Shown: positions 1-8,573, counted from the stretch's first letter. The stretch: DNA of 64,000 nt from Anaerolineales bacterium (GCA_020847435.1 JADLBX010000003.1:1-64000); one strand, 5' to 3'. Numbers and translations are program-made. Notes: a model not told the origin generated them from the letters alone.

Positions 1-2
1 GG

Positions 3-425
3 CAGGGATATTTGACGGGCTATGACATAGTGGCGGTTCAAAATCCGTATCCAAACAGCCTGCAAAGCGTCAATCTGGTATTTTATCGAATCAAATATTT
101 CAGAGAGGGCATGTCTCCCATCACGATCCAGTTTTTTGCATTAGAAAAGTTGTTAAGAGAAAGGAGCGATTTTGATGGAGAAAATTCATTGGGTAAAAAA
201 TTTGATATATCTTGTTCAATGCCAATCGGTTCTGATTTCTCAGAATCCGAAAGAAAAGCAACTAAAAAAGCTTCGGGGCTATCCGATTTTGAGATGGAAC
301 TTCTTTATCCCAAAGGTGCAAATTGGTTGAAGGCAAAAGAACTTGTGGATATCCTCAGATATTCTAAAGAACAGTTTGTAGATCTTAAGTTTAAAGTTTC
401 AGCGAACCAAATGTTTGATAAGTAG
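3..425 (+). CDS. hypothetical protein, 3' part of a gene cut by the window edge
   Basis: The reading frame is open from the first bases of the window to a stop at 423-425, so the true start is probably outside; an internal TTG at 12 is the first possible start inside. About 140 residues are visible. They include charged, lysine-rich stretches (for example ESERKATKKASG) and no recognisable motif, signal peptide or membrane segment. The gene is clearly more AT-rich than the housekeeping genes further on, which together with the next gene suggests a recently acquired or poorly conserved segment. I cannot assign a function. Confidence 0.5.
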   Translation, partial: QGYLTGYDIVAVQNPYPNSLQSVNLVFYRIKYFREGMSPITIQFFALEKLLRERSDFDGENSLGKKFDISCSMPIGSDFSESERKATKKASGLSDFEMELLYPKGANWLKAKELVDILRYSKEQFVDLKFKVSANQMFDK

Positions 426-460
426 CTTGCATCCCTTTCGTAATTTCTATATCATGATTT

Positions 461-1261
461 ATGAGACTGAGGCTTTCCAATCTAATCCTTGTTGTCGGGA
501 TTGTTTTCGCTCTTGACTTTGTTACCCCAAAAAGCGTTTACGCCCAGTTATGCAATGAAGATCGGCCCATAGACTTATTTGAATGCGATGAACCTAGGAG
601 TAATGATACCTGTGACGCACCGACCTTTGTCGGGCGCGGTGCGGTAGATTGCTACATTGACAATCGGAACGGCGAGTGTCGTTCCATCACGAGTGTTTGC
701 AACAGTCGGGACAGTTGTGTCCCTGTGTTTAACAACGTTGAGGATAAACTCGAATGCTGGTGTACGTTATCTGTCGTGGAATGTAACTTGTTGGGCGGTG
801 GAGGCTGTAGCGGGAGCCGCGGGATCGGAGAAGCGTGTTCCGATAATTGCGAGTGCACGTCGGGCAGGTGCAGTAACACGCGGGGCATTTGTGTAAATTC
901 GGCAGGAAACCCCGTCGAGTGTTCCGCTCCCGTTAACTGCCCCACAGGGTCAACGAGGGGAACGACGCTTATTTCCACTGTGGAGGATTGGGGGCAGTGT
1001 TTTCCAAATCCTGTTCCTGGGACCGCGCAACTTCAGGGGGCGTGCAGTAATTGGTACGATCCGCCGCAAGTTTGCGGGGATTGGTATCCATGCCCCACAA
1101 AAAATAACCCGCATCAAGGGTTGAGGATGGCAACCGTCCACGAATTTTGTACGAATAATCGAATTTGCGCCGTTCATTCGTGGTTTTATTCGTGGACCAA
1201 GGCAGGCGGCACGATTTGCCAAGCAAATCGAACTGTTGCCCGAACTTTCGTGAAGTACTGA
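461..1261 (+). CDS. secreted cysteine-rich protein, function unknown
   Basis: A 266-residue protein with a Sec signal peptide: basic MRLRLSN, hydrophobic core LILVVGIVFALDF, and a likely cleavage after VYAQ near residue 30. The mature part holds roughly 30 cysteines, many in spaced pairs such as CWCTLSVVEC, CSDNCECTSGRC and CAVHSW, with glycine-rich turns. This pattern fits a small-domain, disulphide-stabilised extracellular protein, like the Cys-rich modules seen in eukaryotic secreted proteins. No catalytic motif is visible. The ATG at 461 is chosen because the signal peptide begins there. It lies 35 bp after the upstream gene and 58 bp before the L,D-transpeptidase gene. Function is not known. 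Confidence 0.6.
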   Translation: MRLRLSNLILVVGIVFALDFVTPKSVYAQLCNEDRPIDLFECDEPRSNDTCDAPTFVGRGAVDCYIDNRNGECRSITSVCNSRDSCVPVFNNVEDKLECWCTLSVVECNLLGGGGCSGSRGIGEACSDNCECTSGRCSNTRGICVNSAGNPVECSAPVNCPTGSTRGTTLISTVEDWGQCFPNPVPGTAQLQGACSNWYDPPQVCGDWYPCPTKNNPHQGLRMATVHEFCTNNRICAVHSWFYSWTKAGGTICQANRTVARTFVKY

Positions 1262-1319
1262 GTATAAGAAAAAGGTAACAACGGAACAAATCCCCGCGTT
1301 TTCCAGTTAAACTTGCATC

Positions 1320-2345
1320 ATGCTCAACCCGCAACTCACCCGCCGCGAGTTTCTCAAACTCGTCAGCGCAGGGACGCTGGCGTACGCGCTCAAAGATCTC
1401 CAACTCAGCCGCGCCCTCGCCGCGACCAACATCACGCAGGGATGTATGACCATCAGCGGCGTGCCGCTCTACGACGCGCCGAGTTTCAGCGCGAACAAAG
1501 TCCATCACTTCCGTAAGGACGAGGTGGTGAAGGTCACCGCCATCGAGGAGAACGGGGAATTTGGCAACGATTTCAACCGCGCGTGGTATCAGATCAACGG
1601 CGAGGGATATTCCTACTCGGGCTTGGTGTTTCCTGTGGAAACAAATTACCAGAAACCGAACTTCAACCTGCACGAGAAGGGACAACTGGGCGAGATCACG
1701 ATTCCCTTTGTGGACGTGAAACTCGACCCGTTCGTCTATGCCAAGCGCGGCTATCGGCTGTATTACAAGTCCACGCATTGGGTGAAGCGCGTGGTGGTGA
1801 CGCGCGAGGAGAAAAGCATCTGGTATCAGATCTACGACTCGCAACTGCGGAAAGATTTTTACGTCCCCTCTCACGCCATGCGGCTCGTGCCAGACGAGGA
1901 GTTGACTCCGCTTTCGCCCGAAGTCCCCGATTCAGAAAAACGAATTGTGGTTGATCTGCCGTCGCAGATGGTCACCGCGTTCGAGGGCGATACGCTCGTC
2001 TTTTCACAGTGTTGCTCCAGCGGCGCGGCAGGGACGGAAACGCCGACGGGCGAATTCCGTACCTATCACAAGGGACCGTCCGTCCACATGACGAATCAAG
2101 GCGACGCGTTGGAGAACATTTATAATTTGCCGGGCGTGCCGTGGTGCGCGTTCTTCACTACCATTGGCAACGCGTTCCATGGGACGTATTGGCATAATGA
2201 CTATGGCCGCCCGCGCAGTCACGGATGCGTCAACCTGCCGTCAGACGCCGCGAAATTTCTCTATCGGTGGACCAGCCCGAACGTCCCGCCTGAAACGGAT
2301 TACGTCCACCAGCCTGGCGAAGGGACGCGCGTCCAAATTTTTTAG
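1320..2345 (+). CDS. Tat-exported L,D-transpeptidase (YkuD domain)
   Basis: A 341-residue protein likely to form or edit 3-3 peptidoglycan cross-links outside the membrane. It starts with a twin-arginine signal (TRREFLKLVSAG, then a hydrophobic stretch to about residue 32). Residues about 40-190 look like SH3-type modules. The C-terminal YkuD domain (about 205-340) has the catalytic signature SHGCVNLP with an upstream conserved His in HGTYWHNDYG. The nucleophile is the Cys of SHGCVN. Tat export of an L,D-transpeptidase is typical of several Chloroflexota and actinobacterial homologues. Stop is followed within 6 bp by a small palindrome and then the next gene. Confidence 0.88.
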   Translation: MLNPQLTRREFLKLVSAGTLAYALKDLQLSRALAATNITQGCMTISGVPLYDAPSFSANKVHHFRKDEVVKVTAIEENGEFGNDFNRAWYQINGEGYSYSGLVFPVETNYQKPNFNLHEKGQLGEITIPFVDVKLDPFVYAKRGYRLYYKSTHWVKRVVVTREEKSIWYQIYDSQLRKDFYVPSHAMRLVPDEELTPLSPEVPDSEKRIVVDLPSQMVTAFEGDTLVFSQCCSSGAAGTETPTGEFRTYHKGPSVHMTNQGDALENIYNLPGVPWCAFFTTIGNAFHGTYWHNDYGRPRSHGCVNLPSDAAKFLYRWTSPNVPPETDYVHQPGEGTRVQIF

Positions 2346-2350
2346 AGTAG

Positions 2351-2369
2351 CGCAAGATGGCATCTTGCG
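2351..2369. repeat. short perfect inverted repeat
   Basis: CGCAAGATG, a 1-base centre, then CATCTTGCG. It sits between the L,D-transpeptidase stop and the Shine-Dalgarno of the next gene. It shares a central GATG/CATC pattern with other palindromes in the window (53036-53064, 55664-55694, 62906-62939). Confidence 0.7.
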
Positions 2370-2385
2370 CCACAAAGGAGAATCC

Positions 2386-2967
2386 ATGAATCCGATCTTT
2401 CAACATCCCAACTATTTGCTCAAACGCCAGGCGATCGCGCTGACGGGGAAATTCCGCATCTACGACCCGCTGGAAAATCTCGTGCTGTTTAGCGAGCAGA
2501 AGATGTTCCGCTGGAAGGAGGACATCCGCGTGTATGGCGATGAAGCGAAGACGCGTGAAGTGTTGAGCATCAAAGCGCGGCAGATCATGGACTTTTCGGC
2601 GGCGTACGATGTGGTGGATACCGAGATGAATCAAAAAGTGGGCGCGTTGCGTCGCAAAGGCTGGCGTTCGCTGTTCCGTGACGAGTGGGAAGTGTTGGAC
2701 GAAAACGATAACGTCAAGGGTTTGCTCTTCGAGGACAGCATGGGACTGGCAATGCTGCGCCGTCTTCTGCTTGGCTCGTGGCTTCCGCAAAACTATGACA
2801 TTACATTCGGCACGACGCGCGTCGCCGACCTCAAGCAAAACTTCAACCTCTTCCGTTACGAGTTGAACCTCGATTTCAGCATGGACGTTGCGCGCACGCT
2901 GGATCGCCGTCTCGGCATCGCGGCTGGGATCCTGCTCGCGGCAGTGGAAGGGAAGCAGAGTAATTAA
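2386..2967 (+). CDS. LURP-one/tubby-C2-like (scramblase-related) protein
   Basis: A 193-residue protein. The ATG at 2386 is preferred over upstream starts because it follows a clear AAAGGAG at 2374-2380. The sequence reads as one beta-rich LURP-one-related domain: short strands with repeated patterns like FRIYDPLENLVLFSEQ, MNQKVGALRRKGWRS and DENDNVKGLLFEDS. These resemble the tubby C-terminal/phospholipid scramblase fold, which in bacteria has no firmly known role. There is no signal peptide; a weakly hydrophobic C-terminal helix (RLGIAAGILLAAVEG) may contact membrane. Confidence in the fold is moderate, and the function is unknown. Confidence 0.6.
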   Translation: MNPIFQHPNYLLKRQAIALTGKFRIYDPLENLVLFSEQKMFRWKEDIRVYGDEAKTREVLSIKARQIMDFSAAYDVVDTEMNQKVGALRRKGWRSLFRDEWEVLDENDNVKGLLFEDSMGLAMLRRLLLGSWLPQNYDITFGTTRVADLKQNFNLFRYELNLDFSMDVARTLDRRLGIAAGILLAAVEGKQSN

Positions 2968-2970
2968 TTC

Positions 2971-3043
2971 TTAACGCTAAGCGCGCAAAGAGCGCGAAGT
3001 TTTAAAAAATTTTCTTTGTGTCCTTTGCGTTCTTTGCGGTAAA
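2971..3043. repeat. dispersed palindromic repeat (AACGC/GCAAAG family)
   Basis: The stretch begins TTAACGCTAAGCGCGCAAAG and ends with CTTTGCGTTCTTTGCGGTAA, so the two ends are imperfect inverted copies. Related copies lie at 8350-8541. Repeats of this type are common in environmental Chloroflexota genomes. The copy ends 8 bp before the start of the next gene, so it forms that gene's leader. Confidence 0.65.
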
Positions 3044-3050
3044 TATAAAC

Positions 3051-3473
3051 ATGCCAAAACAACCCCTCTTCGCTGGTCTCGTCGTTGATGAATCAAGTCG
3101 CTTCGCGGAAACCGCGTTCGTGGGCGATGAACCATGCTACGTTGTAGACGATGCTGGATTCCGCCGTCACATCCCCTCCGAGCAAATTGATCGTGCAGTC
3201 TTCAAACAGATCACCGATCTAATGAAAGGCAGTGAAGATTTCATCTCCGAACAGACCGCCAAGATGCTCGGGCAGGAGGACGTCTTCACCAAAGCCGCCA
3301 TCGAACAGCAGTTGAAAAACATGGACAAGCAATTCGACCAGCTCGCGCAAAACGGCATCCCCGAAGACATGCGCGCCTACCTCGGCATGATGGGCTTTAG
3401 AGTTGTGATCAATGTGCATGGCGAGGTGGTGCGGGTGGAACAGCCGGGCGCGGCGGGGGATGGAGAAGAGTAA
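3051..3473 (+). CDS. conserved hypothetical protein
   Basis: A 140-residue soluble protein. The start at the ATG at 3051 (MPKQPLFAGLV) is chosen because upstream codons come from a dispersed repeat. The N-terminal half is beta-rich and looks like a small barrel around VGDEPCYVVDDAGFRRHIPSEQ. The C-terminal half is a helical hairpin with the AIEQQLKNMDKQFDQLAQNG region, then a short strand FRVVINVHGEVVRVE. No catalytic motif is seen. The codon use matches the neighbours. I do not recognise the family with certainty. Confidence 0.6.
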   Translation: MPKQPLFAGLVVDESSRFAETAFVGDEPCYVVDDAGFRRHIPSEQIDRAVFKQITDLMKGSEDFISEQTAKMLGQEDVFTKAAIEQQLKNMDKQFDQLAQNGIPEDMRAYLGMMGFRVVINVHGEVVRVEQPGAAGDGEE

Positions 3474-3510
3474 TTGGTAAATGGTAAATGGTAATTGGGG
3501 GAATGAGAAT

Positions 3511-3585
3511 GTCGTTGCGAGCGAAGCGAAGCAATCCCCCGGTTTCAAAGGGAGATTGCTTCGGGAAAATCGCCCTCGCAACGAC
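3511..3585. repeat. dispersed palindromic repeat, family A
   Basis: Starts GTCGTTGCGAGCGAAGCGAA, has AGATTGCTTC in the middle and ends TCGCAACGAC, so the ends are inverted copies. Other copies lie at 4754-4793, 19176-19202, 51050-51160 and 60014-60086. It separates convergent genes here. Confidence 0.75.
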
Positions 3586-3607
3586 ATAATGGAAATTGAT
3601 TGGAGAA

Positions 3608-5098
3608 TCAGGGGCTGAGGTCGTAGAAGAATAAATAAACGGATGTTCCTGATTTTAGAATCTCGCGCCGCTTCTCGCCGATCGAATCTAAATAAGCGAC
3701 CAGATAATCGCGCTCGTTGAAACCTCCCTGCTCGTAGACGTGGGAGAACAACACCCACACCCGCTTCTTCCCGACGAGCGGACTGATTCGCCGCTTCAAC
3801 GCTTCGCCGTCGGGATAATCTTCGATCCTGCTGGACACATACTCGACATTTTCCAATCCATAGAACGGAGCGTAAAAGCGGAACGCAGGTTCCGCCCCCG
3901 CGGCGACGAACAGCGCATCGCCGTCCTTCCATGAATCAGCCAGCGCTTGCATCGTCGGACGGATGTGTTCGTAATATTTTGGCGAGATGAAGTTTTGAGT
4001 CGATTCAACAAGCGGACTGATGAGCAAATATCCGCCGAGGAGAATTGTCGAAACTGTTGCCGCCAATTTGTTTGAGACGAAAAATTTCTGTGTGAACTCG
4101 ACTGCCTTGCCTGGCAGGATGATTCCCAACGGGATTAGAAAGAGGCTCAACCTCCCGCTGACAGGATACAGTCTCAGCGCGGAGGCGGTGAAAGCGAAGA
4201 GGGCGGTGAAAGCAAAAGCGATGGCGAGGCTTTTCTGTTCCCGAAACAACACAAACCAGCCTGTGAGAATCAGAATCAAAATAAGCGCTGGGAGGAATTG
4301 AACGCCAAACTGATATTTGACCAGTTCGGTCAACCAGTCCAGGTTGCTCCACGGGGGAAGCGGAAGAAATCCAGCCGCCCAATACTCCGCGAGGTAATTG
4401 TTTTTGCTCAGGTTTCGCAAGTTGATGAAATACAACAATGCCAAATTCGCCAGCCAGAGCAAGCCAACGGTAAAAGCCGTTCGCAAATTTTGATAATCGC
4501 GCGTCCGCAAAAACTGAACGACGAGCGCGGCGCCGATCCCCGCGAGGATGAACAAGACGGGATGCGAGAACCACAGCGCGAGCATCCCTGCCAAGCCGAG
4601 CAGGATGAAATCCCTTTTGTTGAATTGATTCTGAAATAGCGGGAGCGCCAACAGGAGCAAACCCAGCGCGGCGGTTACATCCACGATGTATTGTTTGGCT
4701 TCGGAGGAGTAGTCAATCAATTGCGGGTTGAACGCGAACAGCGCGAGGGCGAGGAGATTGCTTCGTCGTCGCTCCGCTCCTCCTCGCAATGACAGAAGCA
4801 AGCGATAAAACAACCACAGCGACGCTACTCCTGCGAGGAATGGGAAGAATCGCAGGACAAGTTCATGCCTGCCGAGAATCGAGTTGAATAATTTTTCGAC
4901 GAGTAAAAATCCCAGCGGCGCGCCCTGGTCATAATCGAGCGGCTGGAAGAGTTGGGCAAAATTTCGGTTGACGACGTTCAACGCCAGCATGGCTTCGTCT
5001 GCCCAGAGCGAGCGCCCGCTGAGGTATTGTCGCAGGCGCAACAGCGCGCCGGTCAACAACAGGATTCTTGGGAGGGCGGTTTGCATTTTAGTATCCAC
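3608..5098 (-). CDS. GT39-like membrane glycosyltransferase
   Basis: A 496-residue polytopic membrane protein with about ten hydrophobic helices. The first loop holds WADEAMLALNVV, the acidic motif typical of GT-C enzymes of the ArnT/PMT (GT39) superfamily, which transfer sugars from polyprenyl-phosphate donors on the outer face of the membrane. The GTG start at 5098 is preferred because AAGGAG lies just upstream; an ATG at 5086 is possible. The start overlaps the acyltransferase stop by 11 bp, which suggests translational coupling in surface-glycan modification. Residues about 103-115 (RGGAERRRSNLL) are encoded by a family A palindromic repeat that inserted in frame. The acceptor is unknown. 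Confidence 0.75.
   Translation of the reverse strand: MDTKMQTALPRILLLTGALLRLRQYLSGRSLWADEAMLALNVVNRNFAQLFQPLDYDQGAPLGFLLVEKLFNSILGRHELVLRFFPFLAGVASLWLFYRLLLSLRGGAERRRSNLLALALFAFNPQLIDYSSEAKQYIVDVTAALGLLLLALPLFQNQFNKRDFILLGLAGMLALWFSHPVLFILAGIGAALVVQFLRTRDYQNLRTAFTVGLLWLANLALLYFINLRNLSKNNYLAEYWAAGFLPLPPWSNLDWLTELVKYQFGVQFLPALILILILTGWFVLFREQKSLAIAFAFTALFAFTASALRLYPVSGRLSLFLIPLGIILPGKAVEFTQKFFVSNKLAATVSTILLGGYLLISPLVESTQNFISPKYYEHIRPTMQALADSWKDGDALFVAAGAEPAFRFYAPFYGLENVEYVSSRIEDYPDGEALKRRISPLVGKKRVWVLFSHVYEQGGFNERDYLVAYLDSIGEKRREILKSGTSVYLFFYDLSP
4754..4793. repeat. family A palindromic repeat inside a coding region
   Basis: The plus strand reads GAGATTGCTTCG and ends CGCAATGAC, as in the intergenic copies. 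It lies wholly inside the glycosyltransferase gene and keeps its frame. Confidence 0.7.
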
Positions 5099-6218
5099 GT
5101 TGCTCCTTGGGCGCGGCTACCCTGAAGAAACGGTCTTTCAAATTGAGCGCCGGTCGCTCCAGCAGGAAATAACTTGCCGATGCCATTGCCAGGCTGGCGC
5201 AGAAGGCGAGCAGGGCGGTCAACGGTTTCAGGTATGAGGGGTTTACGCCCAGGTCGCCGATGCGCCCGACAAACCAGATCAGGGGATAATGATACACGTA
5301 TAGCCCATAGGAAATCCTGCCGAGATAGCGCATGGGCGCCCACTCCAAAATTGCGCGCGCCCAGCCTTCCCTGGCAACTCCGTAGATCAGCACGGCAAAG
5401 AAATAATTCAAGACCGAATAGCCCCACAAGAATTGATAACCATGCGTCAGGAACATGGGGAAGCCGAACGCCGAAAGCGACCCGACGTAGCCGGTCGCCA
5501 GATATTGGGCTGTGAAGCCGATCGCCGGGATCAACCCAGCCAGCGCGAAGAATTGGAGGCGCGCCCAGCGGATGGGATGGCGGCTGATGAACGCGCCCAG
5601 CGCGAACGCGTCCACGTGACTGAACGGCAAGGGGTAGACCGCCACACCCGGCGAAACCGCCAAAAAAGGCGCCGCGCCGCTTGAATGGAACAAATAGAAA
5701 ACAATGCGGAAGACGGGACCAAGAAAAATAAACGCGAGGCACAGCGCTTTGACGTATTTTTCGGGCGTGAGGAAGATCAGCAGGGGCCAATAAATGTAGA
5801 ACTGTTCTTCCACCGACAACGACCAGAAATGCGCCAGAAAACTATTGTCGCGGAACGCCGTCGTTGCAAAAAAGAAATTGTACACATACAGCGCGGCGTA
5901 CCCGACCTGGTCCTGGAAGACCTGCATCAACTCCGGCTGGTACGCGCGTGTGATGAGCCAGGCGGTCACGCCGGTCATCAAGAGCAGGTAGAAATAATAG
6001 ACTGGGAAGATCCGCAGGCAACGCCGCCCATAGAATTTTATGAAAAAATCTTTGGGAGCAAACCTTTTTTTCATCTCCAGCAGGATGCCCGTGATCAGAA
6101 ACCCCGAAAGGACAAAGAACAACGAAACGCCGGTCCAGCCGACCCGCAGATAATCCATGTGGAAGGCAAACACGAGCAGGAAGGCTGTGGCGCGCAGTCC
6201 GTCGAGACCGGGAATCAT
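5088..6218 (-). CDS. acyltransferase 3 family membrane protein (OafA-like)
   Basis: A 376-residue protein starting MIPGLDGLRATAFLLV. It has the family hallmarks: an N-terminal PGLDGLRA element, then FAFHMDYLRVGWTGVSLFFV and LSGFLITGILL, about ten membrane helices, and SLSVEEQFYIYWP. These enzymes O-acylate surface or secreted carbohydrates using cytoplasmic acyl-CoA. The start at 6218 is chosen because the family sequence begins there; the longer frame upstream (to 6395) is low-complexity and lacks homology features. It overlaps the downstream glycosyltransferase, so the two probably work on the same cell-surface glycan. Confidence 0.85.
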   Translation of the reverse strand: MIPGLDGLRATAFLLVFAFHMDYLRVGWTGVSLFFVLSGFLITGILLEMKKRFAPKDFFIKFYGRRCLRIFPVYYFYLLLMTGVTAWLITRAYQPELMQVFQDQVGYAALYVYNFFFATTAFRDNSFLAHFWSLSVEEQFYIYWPLLIFLTPEKYVKALCLAFIFLGPVFRIVFYLFHSSGAAPFLAVSPGVAVYPLPFSHVDAFALGAFISRHPIRWARLQFFALAGLIPAIGFTAQYLATGYVGSLSAFGFPMFLTHGYQFLWGYSVLNYFFAVLIYGVAREGWARAILEWAPMRYLGRISYGLYVYHYPLIWFVGRIGDLGVNPSYLKPLTALLAFCASLAMASASYFLLERPALNLKDRFFRVAAPKEQRGY

Positions 6219-6356
6219 GTTCGCTATTGAACTATAAATAGCGGGGAGCGTCAAGCAAAGGGGCGGATCGGCTGCACTTGGACGCGTCGGCTGAGGGAAC
6301 TGAACCAGCCCGACCCTGCGTCTGAAGCGTGATCGGGAATTGTAATCTGCGCGGCG

Positions 6357-6385
6357 TTGTGGAATCCAATTTTCGGGCGTACAAT
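6357..6385 (+). promoter_or_regulatory. predicted promoter of corA
   Basis: TTGTGG at 6357-6362 and TACAAT at 6380-6385 are separated by 17 bp. Transcription would begin near 6392, giving a leader of about 130 nt before corA. Confidence 0.45.
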
Positions 6386-6410
6386 TCGCCATCATGTTTT
6401 ATCAGGACGA

Positions 6411-6520
6411 GAGTCAGCCTCCCAGTTTGGGGAGGCGTCGCAGAGCAAGTCGTCAGTCAATTACCGTCATTGAGGAGGTGAGCGCGCCTCCCGCGTGACG
6501 ATTCCATTCGCAAGGAGGCA
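6411..6520 (+). promoter_or_regulatory. structured 5' leader of corA, possible riboregulator
   Basis: The leader can fold into a hairpin, GCCTCCC (6417-6423) with GGGAGGC (6430-6436), and a second long stem in which CGTCA (6465-6469) pairs with TGACG (6496-6500) around GGAGG (6474-6478) and CCTCC (6487-6491). The CCTCC segments could also pair with the Shine-Dalgarno AAGGAGG (6512-6518), so alternative folds could open or close translation. It does not match the M-box consensus as I know it. Regulation is an inference. Confidence 0.35.
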
Positions 6521-6523
6521 GTC

Positions 6524-7450
6524 ATGCTCACCATTTACAAAACCACCGAGGGCGGCATCGAAGAATTGAAATCCATGGAAAACGGCGCGTGGATCAAAGC
6601 CGTAGACCCGACGCCCGATGAAATTCAACAACTTGTACAGTGGGGCATGGACGTGGAATACATCCATTATTCGCTCGACTTCGACGAAATGCCGCGCATG
6701 GAGCGCGACGACGATTACACGTTTATTTTGATTCGCATCCCGCATCGCCAGCCCGATTCGGACGTGCCGTACATCACCATCCCGCTCGGTATCTTTATCA
6801 AAGGCAACATGATCGTCACCATCTGCCGCTACGAAAAAGAAATGTTCAGCGTGCTGGCAAACGGCAAATACCGCCTGTTGAAAACGGGCAAACGCTATCG
6901 CTTTGCGTTGTACATCTTTTTGGAAACCGCCACGCGTTACCTCACTCATTTGCGCGAGATCAACCGCATCACCGAAGCGCTCGAAGACCAACTGCAAAAA
7001 TCCACGCGCAACCGCGAGGTGCTTGAACTGTTGAAATATCAGAAGAGCCTCACCTATTTCGCCACCGCCCTGCGTTCAAACGAAGTGATGATGGAACGCG
7101 TCCAGCGCACGCAGCTTTTCAATTATTATGAAGACGACCAAGACCTGCTCGAAGACGTGCTGACCGAAAACCAGCAAGCGATTCAAATGACCACGATCAC
7201 CACCGAGATCCTTTCGAGCATGATGGACGCTTTCGCTTCGATCATCTCGAACAATCTCAACGGCGTCATGAAAGCGCTTGCCGCCATCACCATCATTATC
7301 AACGTGCCTGCCGTGGTCGCGGCGTTCTACGGCATGAACGTGAACCTGCCTGGCGAAAAACACCCGCTTGCCTTTCTGATGGTCTTCGGCATCGCGCTGA
7401 CGTTGACCGCGACTGCCACCTTCATCTTCTATAAACGCGATTGGTTTTAA
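6524..7450 (+). CDS. corA: CorA family magnesium/cobalt transporter
   Basis: A 308-residue divalent cation channel. The cytoplasmic N-terminal alpha/beta domain (about 1-140) is followed by a long helical region (about 140-245) and two C-terminal membrane helices. The signature GMN is present as FYGMNVNLPG at the end of the first membrane helix, and the protein ends with the basic FIFYKRDWF. AAGGAGG lies 5 bp upstream of the ATG. Length and motif order fit the family. It has its own predicted promoter and a structured leader, so expression may respond to ions, though the sequence alone does not show which one. Confidence 0.92.
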   Translation: MLTIYKTTEGGIEELKSMENGAWIKAVDPTPDEIQQLVQWGMDVEYIHYSLDFDEMPRMERDDDYTFILIRIPHRQPDSDVPYITIPLGIFIKGNMIVTICRYEKEMFSVLANGKYRLLKTGKRYRFALYIFLETATRYLTHLREINRITEALEDQLQKSTRNREVLELLKYQKSLTYFATALRSNEVMMERVQRTQLFNYYEDDQDLLEDVLTENQQAIQMTTITTEILSSMMDAFASIISNNLNGVMKALAAITIIINVPAVVAAFYGMNVNLPGEKHPLAFLMVFGIALTLTATATFIFYKRDWF

Positions 7451-7486
7451 AATTGAGTCTCAGACCCCGCAAGAGCAGGGTTGCAA

Positions 7487-8341
7487 ATGAAACCTGAACT
7501 TCTTTACGATGCAAAAGCCGCGCTCGGCGAAGGTCCCGTGTGGGATGCGCGCACGCAAACGCTTTTTTGGGTGGACATCCTCAACAAACGGATTTACGCC
7601 AACGGCGACGCGCTTGCCGAACTGGATGAATTCATCGGATGCCTCGCCCCGCGCGCACGCGGCGGACTCATCCTAGCCAAACGCTTCTCTTTCTGGACGT
7701 TCGACCTGCGCGCAACCTCGTCAACTTTTCTCGCCGCCCCAACCGACGAACCCGCGACCAACCGCTTCAACGACGGCAAATGCGACCCGCGCGGACGTTT
7801 CCTCGCTGGGACGATGAACCTCAACGAAAAAGATTCAACGGGCTCGCTCTATTCCTTCGACGGAACCTACGTCACAAAACTACTTTCCAACGTCACCATC
7901 TCCAACGGCTTGACGTGGAGTCCCGACGGCAAAACCTTTTACTACATTGACACGCCCACACGCGTAGTCCAAGCCTTCGATTACGATTTAGATTCTGGCG
8001 CCATCGCCAACCCGCGCGTCGCAATGACGATTCCCGCCTCTCTCGGCTGGCCCGACGGCATGACCTCCGACTCGCAGGGCAACTTGTGGATCGCCATGTG
8101 GGGCGGCGCGCAGATCACAAAATGGAATCCGCACACAGGACAACTGCTGGAACAAATCCCTGTGCCAGCGCTTCAACCCTCCTCCTGCGCGTTCGGCGGG
8201 AAACACCTGAACGAATTATTCATCACCTCCGCCCGCAAAGGCTTGGACGATACCGCGCTGGCGCAGTATCCACTTTCAGGCGGCGTCTTCCGCGTGGAGA
8301 CGACCGTCGCAGGTCTGCCAGCGTTCGAGTTCGCAGGGTAA
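7487..8341 (+). CDS. SMP-30/gluconolactonase family protein
   Basis: A 284-residue six-bladed beta-propeller of the SMP-30/LRE family, which hydrolyses sugar lactones in aldose oxidation pathways. Metal-binding positions expected in the family are visible: Glu in ALGEGPVWD near the N-terminus, Asn in TISNGLTWSPDG, and Asp in GWPDGMTSDS. FNDGKCDPRGRFLAGTM is the usual central signature. The ATG at 7487 is chosen over the TTG six bases upstream. It follows corA by 36 bp. The substrate is not determined by sequence. Confidence 0.87.
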   Translation: MKPELLYDAKAALGEGPVWDARTQTLFWVDILNKRIYANGDALAELDEFIGCLAPRARGGLILAKRFSFWTFDLRATSSTFLAAPTDEPATNRFNDGKCDPRGRFLAGTMNLNEKDSTGSLYSFDGTYVTKLLSNVTISNGLTWSPDGKTFYYIDTPTRVVQAFDYDLDSGAIANPRVAMTIPASLGWPDGMTSDSQGNLWIAMWGGAQITKWNPHTGQLLEQIPVPALQPSSCAFGGKHLNELFITSARKGLDDTALAQYPLSGGVFRVETTVAGLPAFEFAG

Positions 8342-8349
8342 AATTCAAT

Positions 8350-8541
8350 CTAACCGCAAAGCGCGCCAAGGTCGCTAAGACAGTGTTTTGAAATTCGGTT
8401 TTAACCACAGACCGCGAAGCGCGCAGATAAAGAGGAGTTCATCAAAAGTCACAGTTCATCCGTGTTTATCTGTGGTGAATTCGTGATTTTCCTAAGAGAC
8501 AAAAAGATTTTCTTCGCGTTCTTTGCGGGCTTAGCGGTTAA
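8350..8541. repeat. cluster of dispersed palindromic repeats between two genes
   Basis: Begins TAACCGCAAAGCGCGCCAAG, has TTAACCACAGACCGCGAAGC with a matching ATCTGTGGT later, and ends CGCGTTCTTTGCGGGCTTAG followed by CGGTTA. The two ends form a large imperfect inverted repeat. It fills nearly the whole 230-bp gap between the lactonase and the next acyltransferase. Confidence 0.65.
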
Positions 8542-8573
8542 AAAAATATTGGCTAAGACAAAGGCAACCCTCC

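Noticed and set aside
6411-6520. M-box magnesium riboswitch before corA
   Set aside because: The conserved M-box words and length are not present; only a generic structured leader can be supported.
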